Source of the DNA: JBGPTK01 sp963797765
GTDB taxonomy: Bacteria > Acidobacteriota > Terriglobia > Acidiferrales > UBA7541
Assembly (NCBI GenBank): GCA_963797765.1
Contig: CAWCQU010000004.1
Location: 1 to 64,000, forward strand
Length of the DNA stretch: 64,000 bases
Direction: 5' to 3'
Shown here: piece after piece, positions 18,725 to 28,761 of the stretch
Position numbering within the stretch: position 1 is the stretch's first letter
Layout: every line of letters begins with the position of its first letter
Made by a program: the position numbers and the translations under genes
The notes under the pieces: generated by a model
What the model was told of the DNA's origin: nothing
The model's input: the letters and a program-made list of their open reading frames with translations, nothing else
Databases searched by the model: none

Positions 18725-20955
18725 ACAACGAAAACATTGGCGAACAAACGGCTAGCCAAATGGATTCGTGGCACTCCGCGAATCAGGCCCGCATCGAAGC
18801 GGAAGTTTCGCGGCTTCGCCTCCTGCTGAACCGCCGGATCCTGTGGCTGCGGCAAGTGTGGAAGCGAGATCCCATGCAGGGCTTTCGCGAGTTGGTGATC
18901 AGCGATTCGGACGCCGACCGGCTGCTGGATGAGGGCCGCTGGGATCAGGAGGAACAATTTTATCGGGACGATGCGGCAGCAGCGGAATTGAGCCGCAAAA
19001 TCGCGGCGGAACAGAAAAATTGCGCGGCGGCTTCGCTCGCCGCGCTGTCAGCCGGAGGCCCTCCGGCGATCGAGATTCTTGCCCACCTGTTCCACCTGGA
19101 TGATTTCGACCGTGAAGTATTACTGCTGTGCCTGGCGCCGGAGCTCGATCCTGCTTTCGACCGGCTGTATGCCTACATACAGGATGACGCCGCGCGAAAA
19201 TTTCCAACACCGCATCTGGCGATTGAACTGTTCGGGAGACGATTTTTTGAAACTGTGTCCAACGCCTGGAGCCAGGGACTGAAACACTTCAGGCCCGACG
19301 CCGCGCTGTTCCGGTCGAAGCTGATTCGCAGCGAAGCGGCGGGTGGCGTGACGCGCGGCGGCGAATCCCTGCGAATCGAAGGGCGCATTTTCGACTATTT
19401 GATGGGACTGAACCGGCTGGATGAACAGGCTGCCCTCCTTCTGCGGCCCTTGGAGGGCACGTCCCTGATTTCCTCCGGCGATGAAGAGATCGCCAGTCGG
19501 CTGGAACAATTACTGCGCTCCTGGAACGGCCGCGGCCGAATGCCTGCGATTAATTTTTTTGGTGTGAAGGGGGCCGCTCTACGGGAAATTGCAGCAAGCG
19601 TTTGCAGGCAGCTTGGAATCGGCCTGTTCGACCTGGAACTAGCGCGATTGCCCGCGACGGCCAGAGAAAGGCAGGATTTATTTTGCCTGCTGGAGCGCGA
19701 CGCGGTGCTTCTGCCTTCCGCGTATTTTATCGATACCACGGAGATTGACACAAAAGAGCGCGCCACCGCCGGATCGGCTGCCGAGCTGGTTCAGGATTTG
19801 CGGTCTCTTTTGTTTGTGGCCAGCCGCGAGCCATGGCGAAGCGAACGGGAGATGCTGTGCATCGAGGTGCCGAAGCTGCAATCCGGCGCGCAACGGGACC
19901 GTTGGAGAACCGTGCTGGCAGAGGAATTTGGAATCCAGGAGCACGCCGGCACCGGCGATACGTTCGAGAAATTTCTGGACTCCCTGGTCGAGCAATATGA
20001 TCTCAGTCTGGCGGAAATTCAGCGGGTAGCCGATTCCGCTCAGGGCGCTGCGCTGCTTCGCAATCCTGCGGCGGCTGCGGTGACGACCGAAGACGTATGG
20101 AACGCCGCCCGGATGCAATCCTCGAATCATCTCGATGGGTTGGCGCAACGGATTGCATCCGGCTACACCTTCGACGAGCTCGTCCTTCCCGACGACACCC
20201 TGCAACAGCTACGGGATATCGCCGCGCAGGTAAGCCACCGCAGCCATGTGTACGAGCGCTGGGGATTCGGTGCGCGGCTGGGACGGGGCAAGGGCATCGC
20301 CGCACTTTTTGCCGGACCGAGCGGAACCGGGAAGACCATGGCCGCGGAGGTGATCGCCAATTATTTGAAGCTCGATCTCTATCGCGTCGACCTCTCCCGG
20401 GTGGTGAGCAAGTACATCGGCGAAACGGAAAAGAATCTTCGCCAGGTGTTCGATGCCGCCGAACAAAGCGGGGCCATTCTGTTCTTCGATGAAGCCGATG
20501 CGCTGTTTGGCAAACGAAGCGAGGTCCGCGACAGTCATGACCGCTACGCCAACATCGAGATCAATTACCTGTTGCAGCGCATGGAGGATTATCGCGGCCT
20601 GGCCATCCTGGCGACCAATATGAAATCGCTGCTGGACCAGGCTTTCCTGAGACGGTTGCGTTTTCTGGTGGATTTTCCGTTTCCCTCAGCGGCTCAGCGA
20701 AAACGAATCTGGCGGGGAGCTTTCCCGCCAGCTGCTGAAACTGAAAACCTGGACTATGAGTTCCTGGGACGGCTGGAAATCACGGGAGGAAACATCAAGA
20801 ACATCGCGCTGAACGCCGCGTTTCTGGCTGCGGCGGCGGGGGCTCCGATCAGCATGCAGCATTTGTTGATGGCGGCGCGGCGGGAATATTCAAAGATCGA
20901 CAAGCTGGTGGTGGAGTTTGAGTTCGGGAGATATTTCGCGGCGGCGCGGCGGTGA
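18721..20955 (+). CDS. eCIS AAA+ ATPase (Afp15-like)
   Basis: The protein has 744 residues with a C-terminal AAA+ module: Walker A GPSGTGKT at about residues 531-538, Walker B ILFFDEADALFG near 585, and the second-region arginines near FLRRLRFLVDFPF. The N-terminal 480 residues are helical with a diverged AAA-like fold (FDREVLLLCLAPELDPAFDR). This ATPase is a defining eCIS gene, thought to act in assembly rather than in disassembly as ClpV does in type VI secretion. Its ends overlap both neighbours by four bases, indicating one coupled operon. Confidence 0.95.
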   Translation: MNNENIGEQTASQMDSWHSANQARIEAEVSRLRLLLNRRILWLRQVWKRDPMQGFRELVISDSDADRLLDEGRWDQEEQFYRDDAAAAELSRKIAAEQKNCAAASLAALSAGGPPAIEILAHLFHLDDFDREVLLLCLAPELDPAFDRLYAYIQDDAARKFPTPHLAIELFGRRFFETVSNAWSQGLKHFRPDAALFRSKLIRSEAAGGVTRGGESLRIEGRIFDYLMGLNRLDEQAALLLRPLEGTSLISSGDEEIASRLEQLLRSWNGRGRMPAINFFGVKGAALREIAASVCRQLGIGLFDLELARLPATARERQDLFCLLERDAVLLPSAYFIDTTEIDTKERATAGSAAELVQDLRSLLFVASREPWRSEREMLCIEVPKLQSGAQRDRWRTVLAEEFGIQEHAGTGDTFEKFLDSLVEQYDLSLAEIQRVADSAQGAALLRNPAAAAVTTEDVWNAARMQSSNHLDGLAQRIASGYTFDELVLPDDTLQQLRDIAAQVSHRSHVYERWGFGARLGRGKGIAALFAGPSGTGKTMAAEVIANYLKLDLYRVDLSRVVSKYIGETEKNLRQVFDAAEQSGAILFFDEADALFGKRSEVRDSHDRYANIEINYLLQRMEDYRGLAILATNMKSLLDQAFLRRLRFLVDFPFPSAAQRKRIWRGAFPPAAETENLDYEFLGRLEITGGNIKNIALNAAFLAAAAGAPISMQHLLMAARREYSKIDKLVVEFEFGRYFAAARR

Positions 20956-21215
20956 ATCGAACGGTGATTGAAATCGACAGAGTGATCATCGAGGGAGCCG
21001 GGATCGCTCCCCATCAAGCCAAACAGTTCGCCCGGCTGGTGGAATCGGCGCTCCAACGGCAACTTGAAAAGAGCGGGGCGCCGTCTTCGTTCACCGCGAA
21101 GGATGGCATTCAAGTGAAGATTCCCGATCCAGGCACTGGAGCGAATGCGAGCATCCGGAGTCTGGCAACAAATGTCGCGCAGGCCATCCATCACGGCATG
21201 ACGCGAAAGGCATGA
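20952..21215 (+). CDS. Small eCIS-linked protein of unknown function
   Basis: The 87-residue product starts at a GTG overlapping the ATPase stop. It reads as one soluble alpha/beta unit (VIEIDRVIIEGAGIAPHQAK, then RLVESALQRQLEK and IRSLATNVAQAIHHGM) with no signal or metal site. Small proteins with a similar strand-helix-helix layout occur between the ATPase and the cargo genes in other eCIS clusters. I cannot assign a function; a cargo-loading or adaptor role would be a guess from position only. Confidence 0.65.
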   Translation: MNRTVIEIDRVIIEGAGIAPHQAKQFARLVESALQRQLEKSGAPSSFTAKDGIQVKIPDPGTGANASIRSLATNVAQAIHHGMTRKA

Positions 21216-21219
21216 CGCA

Positions 21220-22776
21220 ATGCCCGAACACGCAGCACACATCGCGGCGAGTCCAAAGACGGAAACTTCCCTTTTTCGTAGCCGGCCGCAGGAGGGCTCT
21301 CTCCGCAGTTCGATGGTTCTGCGCCAGGAGAATCGAATGCAGGCCTGGCAGAGCGCGATTGGAAATCAGGCCGCGCAGAGATCTCTGAGGGCGGGTTTAG
21401 ACCAAGGCTTGTGGATTCAACGCAAGTGCGCATCGTGCGAAAACGAATCGGACGAAATGGGGACGGGCTCACTGCAGAAAAAGCTGGCGGTCAACGAGCC
21501 TGGGGATGTTTACGAGCAAGAAGCGGATCGCGTGGCGAATGCGGTGATGAGTGGCGGCGGGCAAGTTAGCACGTTGGCTGACGAAAATGGTCCGGCAAGC
21601 GTGCAACGGGCGTGCGCCTGCGGCGGCACGTGCAACGAATGCCAAGGGAAGACGCCGGAAGTGCAGCGAATGAATGGCGGATCGGCTGCAGGAGCAGGAA
21701 CAGCGCCAGCGATCGTACACGAAGTTGTGCGTTCGCCTGGAGCGCCGCTCGCTCCCACGGCTCGCAGCTTCCTTGAACCGCGATTCGGCCGCGATTTCAG
21801 CCAGGTGCGCGTACACACGGATTCACAAGCCGCCAAATCAGCCCGTTCCGTGAATGCATTGGCCTACACAGTGGGGAACGAATTGGTGTTTGATGAAGGT
21901 CAATATAAGCCTGAGACCAGGACAGGGCAGTTGCTATTGGCCCATGAGCTGACCCACGTGCTGCAGCAATCCTCCGATCGGGAAAGTGGAAGATTGCAAC
22001 GGCAACCGAACGAGGGAAGCGGCAAGAAACCTACCGAAAAGAAACCAGATCCTTCCGCCAAGACTCCTGCCGCCACTGGGCATCCTTGCGGGGGCACTGC
22101 GCTGGCGGATTCCTACACTCCTACGGAAAACGGCGGGGGCGGGAAACCAATCGAGGTATCCCTTGAAGAGAAGGAGTTCGGTAATACGTCAAAGTTCGGA
22201 GCTTTCTTCGAGTTTGACGCCTGCATTGTTAAGGGGAATTGGCAATTCTATCTTAAGAAACTCACGGTTCCTATCGCATCGAAAGTGAGACCACTGGATT
22301 TCAGAACGAACATCGAGAATGCTTCGGACAAAGCAGTCACTAAAACCACCTTCCAATCGATCATCGATGATTTGAGGCCCGATGGGAAGGCCACGTTTCC
22401 AATAAGCTGCGGAGGCAATCGCTTCAGAGACAAGGTAAAGACATATTCCCAGCGGAACACCTTCTGGAACCATCAGTTCGTGGTCGATCATGAGGCGTTT
22501 CATCGCAAGGAATGGAACAGCATTTACCGGCCCAATCTGGTGGAAGCGGAAAAGGCGGTCTGGTCCCACTCGATTCCCGGGAGTTCGGCGAAATCTGCTC
22601 AAGAGGCTGTTCAAAAAGAGAGGGCCGCGCTGGACGGATTTATGGTGAGTGCCTACCAGGCAACGTGCAAGACGTACGCACCTACACAAGAATCGCATGC
22701 ATACAACGACGGAGCGCCCAAATATCAGAAATTGGTGGACGACATCCAGAGCCGGGCGAAGAAGGAGAAGTGGTAA
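21220..22776 (+). CDS. eCIS_core (DUF4157) cargo-type protein 1
   Basis: The layout is a disordered N-terminus, a leader (KLAVNEPGDVYEQEADRVAN, about residues 88-107), a Cys-rich strip (CACGGTCNECQ), then the eCIS_core domain PF13699 (about 170-260) with RDFSQVRVHTDSQA and the metalloprotease-like LLAHELTHVLQQ. The C-terminal 260 residues are unique cargo, with a second zincin-like site DHEAFHRKEW near residue 427. eCIS_core proteins are carried by contractile injection systems and their variable C-termini are often toxins; that role is inferred here. The gene is intact, unlike the next two. It lies directly after the small ATPase-adjacent gene. Confidence 0.88.
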   Translation: MPEHAAHIAASPKTETSLFRSRPQEGSLRSSMVLRQENRMQAWQSAIGNQAAQRSLRAGLDQGLWIQRKCASCENESDEMGTGSLQKKLAVNEPGDVYEQEADRVANAVMSGGGQVSTLADENGPASVQRACACGGTCNECQGKTPEVQRMNGGSAAGAGTAPAIVHEVVRSPGAPLAPTARSFLEPRFGRDFSQVRVHTDSQAAKSARSVNALAYTVGNELVFDEGQYKPETRTGQLLLAHELTHVLQQSSDRESGRLQRQPNEGSGKKPTEKKPDPSAKTPAATGHPCGGTALADSYTPTENGGGGKPIEVSLEEKEFGNTSKFGAFFEFDACIVKGNWQFYLKKLTVPIASKVRPLDFRTNIENASDKAVTKTTFQSIIDDLRPDGKATFPISCGGNRFRDKVKTYSQRNTFWNHQFVVDHEAFHRKEWNSIYRPNLVEAEKAVWSHSIPGSSAKSAQEAVQKERAALDGFMVSAYQATCKTYAPTQESHAYNDGAPKYQKLVDDIQSRAKKEKW

Positions 22777-22821
22777 TCCATTGTCTTCGAGTGGGAAGCA
22801 CCGGCAGCAACTGGCCGCAGC

Positions 22822-24308
22822 TTGGATGGAAATATTGAGGGGACCTTGGGGCGATTATTCCAAAGGGTGAAGCAGCAAGGGACGAAGGCGGGCGAAACGT
22901 CACGGGATGCAACCGTTGGCCGCGCCGGGCGGGCTGCGAAGCAGGAAATGCAATCTCCGCGGGCGCCGTTCACTTACGGCAATCAAGGAATGCAGCAGAT
23001 TTTGCGGAGGGGAATTTTACAGGCGAAGTTAGCTGTAAACCAGCCGGGAGATGCGTACGAGCAGGAGGCTGATCGAGTGGCAAGCGCAGTCATGAACCTG
23101 GACGCATCACTAACCAGCACCGTGGCCGAAGGTCCGGCGCCGGCAAGAGTGCAGCGCGCGTGTGCCTGCGGCGGAGCTTGCGAGGATTGCCAGAGGAAGG
23201 CGCCGGATGTGCAGCGCGTGAATGCTGGATCGGCGGCTGGAGCGGGCGCGGCGCCACCGATTGTGCAAGATGTGGTGCGATCGGCTGGGCAGCCGCTCGC
23301 CGCCGGCCTTCGCGGCTTCTTCGAGCCGCGCTTCGGCGCCGATTTCAGCGGCGTGCGCGTGCATACGGATTCGCGAGCGGGCGATTCCGCGCGCGCTGTG
23401 GACGCGCGTGCTTACACCTTGGGCCAAAACATTGTTTTCGGCGCCGGTCAGTTCGCACCGGGTACGGCCGCGGGCAAATCGCTCTTGGCCCATGAATTGA
23501 CGCACGTGTTGCAGCAGTCCCGTTCGAACCTCTCCGAAAGCCATTTCCTGCAGCGGACGCCGGACAAAGACAAGGAAAAAGAAAAGGGAAAAGGAGAGGC
23601 CAAGAAAGACGAAAAGAAAGGTGCGAAAGATCCGGTTGCAGACTGCCTACCAGCCGAGGGAACTCTTGCTGAAGTGACCGCATCTCCCGACGTATCCGCG
23701 CTAGCATGGGAAACACCAAACCAGCGAAGATAGCTTTTGATTTCGGAAATCAATTCAAAGACGGTGTATGTAGCGCCAAGATGAGTAAAGCGGTGCTGAG
23801 CTTCGAGCGCTTTATCTCCGTCAAGGCCGGCACGTTCAAGTTGGGGACGAGTACGCCGCCAGGACCACCGTGTAAGGACAAGAATCTGGATGTCTTCATC
23901 ACGATTACTCCAGCCATGGCGAAGCGAATCAGGGAAGGAGAGATCGAACATTGTCACGATGCCCATCGCGCTTTCGATCTAACGTACGGCAAATACAACG
24001 CCGCCGCAAAAGCTCTCGAGGCGGGATTCCCAGCTAAGGACAGAGCGGCCTGCAACGCGGAAACCCTGGCACGATTACTGAAGGCCACCGGGATTGAGAC
24101 TTTCGAAATGGAAGAGCTGTGGCCGACTGCTTGTTCGCCAAGACGCATGAAACGCGACACGAAAGCTGGCACGTTGTGGATCCAGGCGAACCTGTTTTTG
24201 CCAAGGATTGTAAGTCCGCAACCTACACTCCGGATGCCAAGAAGACGCTGTCCGAGATCGGGAAAGCACTCCTCTGCGGAAATCGTAAAGGGCTGTGGAG
24301 AGCCGTAA
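22822..24308 (+). pseudogene. eCIS_core (DUF4157) cargo-type protein 2, frameshifted
   Basis: The N-terminal part is intact: ILRRGILQAKLAVNQPGD, EQEADRVASAVM, CACGGACEDCQRK, then FSGVRVHTDSRAGDSARAV and LLAHELTHVLQQ. A Lys/Glu linker follows. The cargo part then changes frame near 23704 (into KIAFDFGNQFKDG), near 24118 (into ADCLFAKTHETRHESWH) and back near 24268-24274 (into GKHSSAEIVKGC). Two shifts are missing bases and one is an extra base in GGGAAA. Reassembled, the C-terminus aligns with the C-terminus of cargo protein 3 (GEIEHCHDAHRAF, then ESWH, then GKHSS). The start is uncertain; the TTG at 22822 gives the longest form. Confidence 0.75.
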
Positions 24309-24365
24309 GTGTGGATGAGCCACGCACGGTGATTTAACTGACCGTAAATCGAGGGCTAAAGAGAA

Positions 24366-26479
24366 ATGCCTGGGTTCGGACGACAAATGCAGCAACGGCA
24401 AGCGAAGCCGGTACAAGTCTTGTCGAGTAAGTCGTCTGCTCATTCGAGCCAATCGCAGCGATCGAGCGCCAGCATGCGCTTGCAGCCCGCGCTCGGCAAC
24501 CAGGCGATGCAACGCGTTCTGCGGCGAGGCATTTTGCAGGCGAAGTTAACCGTGAATCAGCCGGGCGATGTGTTCGAGCAGGAAGCGGATCGCGTGGCGG
24601 CTTCAATGAATTTCGGGGCCAGTTGTGGGCCCGCGAAGAACACGCTTCCAATGGTATCGATTCAAGGAGGAGGTCCCGGAGACAAATCCAAGGATGCGCC
24701 AAAGGGAGGCGGCACGCCGGAGCAGAGCAAAGCAGGCGAGCAGACAGGAAACAAGACGCCCGATGGAGTCAGCCTTGGCCCGACCGATCCCAAGAAGGCC
24801 TTTTGCTTAAAACCGGGCAGCTACTCGGTGAAAACCGGCCATGTGACCGAGCCGAATTTCGCGCAAGGCGTACAGATTATCGAATTCGAAGGGTCGGACA
24901 AGGGTAACGCCGACGGCAAGGCTTGCTCTTGCGGATGTGGCTTATACCGTCAATGGATTAGCGGCACTCTTGAGTTGATTACCCCTGCAAATCTCGCACA
25001 GGCGAATACCCAACTCGTGCAGGACCTACAGAAGAAGAATATTAAGAAAGCGCCAACTCCTGAGGAGGTGTTGCGCTATGCAAGGGAAAAGGCACCGAAG
25101 ATTACTGCATTGGGATCCTGCAACAATTCGATACCGATCAACGTAAGTGACTTCAGCGAAGAATACACGAACTGCATCAACAAATCTGAAAAAGGGTGCA
25201 AGCGGAAATTTGTGGATCAGCCGGGGCCGGACGCTAAACTTTCGGATGGGACCTACATAAACATCCAGCTCGGCTTCAAGTACGAGGTGTGGGACGCCTG
25301 CCAGGGAAAGTCGGTCCAAACACAAGGGGGAAAGCTCTCCATCGAAGGAAGTAAAGACCCTCGAAGTGTAATCTGGCCGACGAGCAAGATTACTTCCTCG
25401 CCTTCTCAGCCGGTTCAGCGTAGCGCCACGAGCTCCAACGCGCCGGGCCCAGTACCGCCTGTCGTCAACGAAGCACTCCTCGCACCCGGAAATCTTCTTG
25501 ATCCCAGAGTCCATCCTTTTTTGAATCGCGTTTCAATCAGGATTTTAGTCACGTACGTGTCCACACAGACGAGCGGGCGGCCGAATCGGCTCGCGCAATC
25601 GACGCTCAAGCCTATACGGTGGGGGGTGACGTGGTTTTTGCGGCGGGTCGCTATGCTCCAGAGACCCACTCCGGTCAGAAGCTGCTTGCACACGAACTGG
25701 CTCATGTTGTCCAGCAGGGCACCTCAACACCAAAGTTGCAAAGGTGGCCGGTACGCCCTCCGACCAAGACGGAAAGCAGAAAAACGGGGAAGACGGCCGA
25801 AATCGAACCGAAAGCGAGCGAGCCGAGTATCCAACCCGACTGCCAGGAGAATCCTCTGTCCATGGATGAACTGATTAAGCTGACAGTGCGTGAGAAGGCT
25901 TGGGGAGCCTTGGGATTGACCACGGGTGAGCCGCCGAAAATTCCAGAGCTGGTTCTATATGAGGATGGTGCATTCAATCCTCGCTACTTCGTATCGACGC
26001 CAATCATCAAGCAACAAGTCTATTACTTGAAAGAGGGTTGCTGGCCGGACCCAGAAGCAAGGGACATTCAACAAGGTGTCTGTGCAGGACAAAGAGTGCA
26101 CAAAGCTCTTCTGAGCGTTTCACAAGAAGTGGCCAACAAACTAAAAGAGGGGGAGCTTGAACATTGCCGAGATCGCCAGCTGGCAATGAATCTTTTTTTC
26201 GGCCGGTTCGCCGCTGCAGCCAAGCCGCTTGACGAATCGGAAACCTCGAAACTAAAGGACCTGGAAGCGTGCTTGTTTGCCGCGACGTACGCCCGCGATG
26301 ACGAACATTGGCACGATTTCAAGATGGGCAAGCCGAAGTGCATCAAGTGCGATCAGTGCACCTACTGTCCGAGTCCCGAGAGAGCGCTACCAGGGGTGGG
26401 GAAGCATTCCTCAGAAGAGCTCATGGAGAAAGCGAAAACAAAATGTTTGCAAAAAGTGGGATACAGCCCAGAGAAGTAG
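24366..26479 (+). pseudogene. eCIS_core (DUF4157) cargo-type protein 3 with inserted domain, one frameshift
   Basis: The start and leader (MPGFGRQMQQRQAKPVQVLS, LTVNQPGDVFEQEADRVAAS) resemble the two upstream paralogues. Unlike them, about 280 residues are inserted before the eCIS_core domain, with a Cys motif CSCGCGLYRQWISGTLEL and a beta-rich IPINVSDFSEEYTN segment. The eCIS_core part (FSHVRVHTDERAAESARA, LLAHELAHVVQQ) is in another frame; adding one T to the six-T run at 25517-25522 restores FFESRFNQDF. The C-terminal cargo is related to that of protein 2 (GELEHCRDRQLA, DEHWHDF, GKHSSEE) plus a CIKCDQCTYC four-cysteine motif. Confidence 0.75.
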
Positions 26480-26606
26480 TTTGGCTCGGTTGGAATCGAT
26501 AATCCCGAGATAAGCCTGAGGTTGGACATGAGATCAGGTAGCGAGGAGCCCAGAAGGCGCAAATGTTGGCGACACCCATTTTGAATGTTGAAGGGAGCGA
26601 TAGATC

Positions 26607-27287
26607 GTGGCATCTGAATTTCCGCGAAGTCCCCGGCTGCTGAAGGGTGGGTTTGCCGTTTATCAATCGCAGACGGCGGGGCCGCCGCCGAAGATCATTG
26701 TGTTCCAGTACAACCCCGAGCATATGACGCGCAGCTTGGCGGCACGGGCCGCACCTCGCGAACCCAGCAATGTGGGGGCGGCGCGAGAGGATGTGCTGCG
26801 CGTGCTAGGACCGCCGGTGGAAACGATGACACTCTCCATTGAACTGGACGCGGCGGACCAATTGGCGGAACCGCTTCAGAATCCGGAAGTGGTGGAGAAC
26901 GGACTGCATCCCGTGCTGGCAACACTGGAGATGCTGCTCTATCCGCCGACCAACGAGGTGCAATTGCTGCAGACCCTTGCGAGCGAGGGACAAGTGCAAG
27001 TGTGCCCCGCGGATTTGCCGCTGGTGCTGCTGATCTGGGGAAAATCGCGAGTGGTCCCTGTGATGCTGACGAGCTTTTCGATATCCGAAGAGGCGTTCGA
27101 TCCGAAATTGAATCCCATTCAGGCAAAAGTGGACCTGGGACTGCGCGTTCTGACTTACATGGAACTGAAGAGCACGAGTCTGGGCTACGGGGCGTATCTC
27201 GGTTACCAGCGGCAAAAGGAAATATTGGCACAACTTTTTCAGCCAGGGAGCGACCCGAGCCGCCTCGCGGGCCTTTTGCCGATGTAA
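26607..27287 (+). CDS. CIS_tube-domain protein (Afp7/Pvc7-like N-terminal part)
   Basis: The 226-residue protein starts at a GTG with GAAGGGAG upstream. KIIVFQYNPEHMTRSL near the N-terminus and PPVETMTLSIELDAADQLAE match the contractile-injection-system tube domain (PF19266) that adapts the tube to the spike. The LPLVLLIWGKSRVVPVMLTS and FDPKLNPIQAKVDLGLRVL stretches are also typical. In Afp and PVC this domain is fused to LysM; here the LysM part is the next, separate gene. Confidence 0.87.
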   Translation: MASEFPRSPRLLKGGFAVYQSQTAGPPPKIIVFQYNPEHMTRSLAARAAPREPSNVGAAREDVLRVLGPPVETMTLSIELDAADQLAEPLQNPEVVENGLHPVLATLEMLLYPPTNEVQLLQTLASEGQVQVCPADLPLVLLIWGKSRVVPVMLTSFSISEEAFDPKLNPIQAKVDLGLRVLTYMELKSTSLGYGAYLGYQRQKEILAQLFQPGSDPSRLAGLLPM

Positions 27288-27314
27288 TGAGTTTTTCGAT
27301 GAGGTGAAACGAGC

Positions 27315-27596
27315 ATGTTTTTCCAAGGCAGCCGTTACGAAAAAGTTGATACGACGCAGATCACGGACCGGACCGGCCAGGTGATTTCGTATAAGAAAGT
27401 CCGCTTCATCCCAGACACTCCGGCAGTTTTGGGGCACACGCTGGTTCAGGGAGAGCGGCTGGACCAGATCTCCTACAGTTTTTACAAGGACGCGCAGAGA
27501 TTCTGGCGAATCTGCGACGCGAACTTTGCGATGTGGCCGGACGACCTGGTATCGCAAGCCAACGTCACGATTCTGATTCCACCGTCCGAGGGATGA
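27315..27596 (+). CDS. LysM-like / tail protein X-type small protein
   Basis: The 93-residue protein contains a LysM-like fold (GHTLVQGERLDQISYSFYKD, then WRICDANFAMWPDDLV), the same fold as phage tail protein X and T4 gp53. In eCIS it sits at the tube-baseplate junction. It lies 28 bases after the CIS_tube gene and five bases before the hub gene, completing a split version of Afp7. Confidence 0.85.
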   Translation: MFFQGSRYEKVDTTQITDRTGQVISYKKVRFIPDTPAVLGHTLVQGERLDQISYSFYKDAQRFWRICDANFAMWPDDLVSQANVTILIPPSEG

Positions 27597-27600
27597 AGCA

Positions 27601-28731
27601 ATGGGCGACGTTTCGTACACGATTCTGATCGACGGCCAACCGGCGAGCGCCGACCTGCTGGCGGTGATTCAGCAGATCGAGATCGAGGATCACGCAGAAA
27701 TGGCGGACATGATGCGGTTGAGCGTGGCTATCAGTCTGAAGGATGGCTGCTCGCGATGGAACGTGATTGACGACAATGTGTTTCACCGGCTGGCCAAGAT
27801 TCGCGTGAACGTGAACGTGGGGAGTGGCAAAACCGAGCCGCTGCTCGAGGCTTATGTGACGGAAACGAGCGCGGACTTCGCCAATCAACCGGGCCAGTCG
27901 GTTCTGAACGTGGTCGCCATGGAACCTACAGTGTTGATGAACCTGCAGGAAGTGAACGCGGCTTGGCCCAACCGGGCGGACAGCGGCATCGCGGAAGAAA
28001 TTTTCAAAAAGCGCGAATACGATTTCGTGCCGGTGGTGGACGACACGCAGCCGGTGTGGCAGGAAAACGATTACTCGGCGATGCAGCATGGGACTGACAT
28101 TCAGTTCCTTCAGCACCTGGCGGAGCGCAACGGCTTTGAATGTTACGTGGAGCTCAACCCATCATCCGGAAAGGTGGAAGGCCATTTCCACAAGCCGCGG
28201 CTGCAGAACACGCCACAAGGAATTCTGTCCGTGAATATGGGCGAGGCGACCAACGTCAATTCGTTTCACGTCCGTTTCAACGGAATCGGCCCCACAACCG
28301 CCAAAGCCTCGAATATCGACAACGAATCGAAGGAAGAGCAGTCAACGGATGTGGACAGCCAGCAGCTCACCGATCTGGGGAGCACCGCTGCTTTGGCGAC
28401 CGATCGCCCAGGCCAGGTGATTTTGACGGCGTTTGGCCTATCGATCACAGGCGAACTGAAGACGCTGGCGGAATCGGTGGTGGACCGCTCGTCCTGGGCC
28501 GTGACCGCCGATGGCGAGCTGAATACGGTGGCTTATGGAGGCATTCTGCGCGCGAAACGGACCGTGCTGGTGCGCGGCGCCGGACCGCAATTCAGCGGGA
28601 CGTACTACGTGGAAAGCGTGACGCACACGATCAACGGCGACGGCTATTCGCAGCGATTCAGCCTGCGCCGGAACGCATTGGGGTTGACGAAAACGGAGAA
28701 TTTTGTCGCGAGCAACGCGGCGGCTTCCTAA
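27601..28731 (+). CDS. eCIS baseplate hub (gp27 / late control D-like)
   Basis: The 376-residue protein has the fold order of phage late-control gene D proteins: YTILIDGQPASADLLAVIQQ, the barrel strands NVVAMEPTVLMNLQEV, then YDFVPVVDDTQPVWQENDYS and TDIQFLQHLAERNGFECYVE, a standard hub signature. This is the N-terminal half of a VgrG/Afp8; the spike half is the next gene. A four-residue gap to the LysM gene suggests coupled translation. Confidence 0.92.
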   Translation: MGDVSYTILIDGQPASADLLAVIQQIEIEDHAEMADMMRLSVAISLKDGCSRWNVIDDNVFHRLAKIRVNVNVGSGKTEPLLEAYVTETSADFANQPGQSVLNVVAMEPTVLMNLQEVNAAWPNRADSGIAEEIFKKREYDFVPVVDDTQPVWQENDYSAMQHGTDIQFLQHLAERNGFECYVELNPSSGKVEGHFHKPRLQNTPQGILSVNMGEATNVNSFHVRFNGIGPTTAKASNIDNESKEEQSTDVDSQQLTDLGSTAALATDRPGQVILTAFGLSITGELKTLAESVVDRSSWAVTADGELNTVAYGGILRAKRTVLVRGAGPQFSGTYYVESVTHTINGDGYSQRFSLRRNALGLTKTENFVASNAAAS

Positions 28732-28761
28732 ACCGGAGTATGGGATCTATCGAGGGAGAAA

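Noticed and set aside
21601..21660. CxxC-rich strip of eCIS_core protein 1 as a heme c site
   Set aside because: The motif CACGGTCNECQ lacks the CxxCH histidine and there is no export signal.
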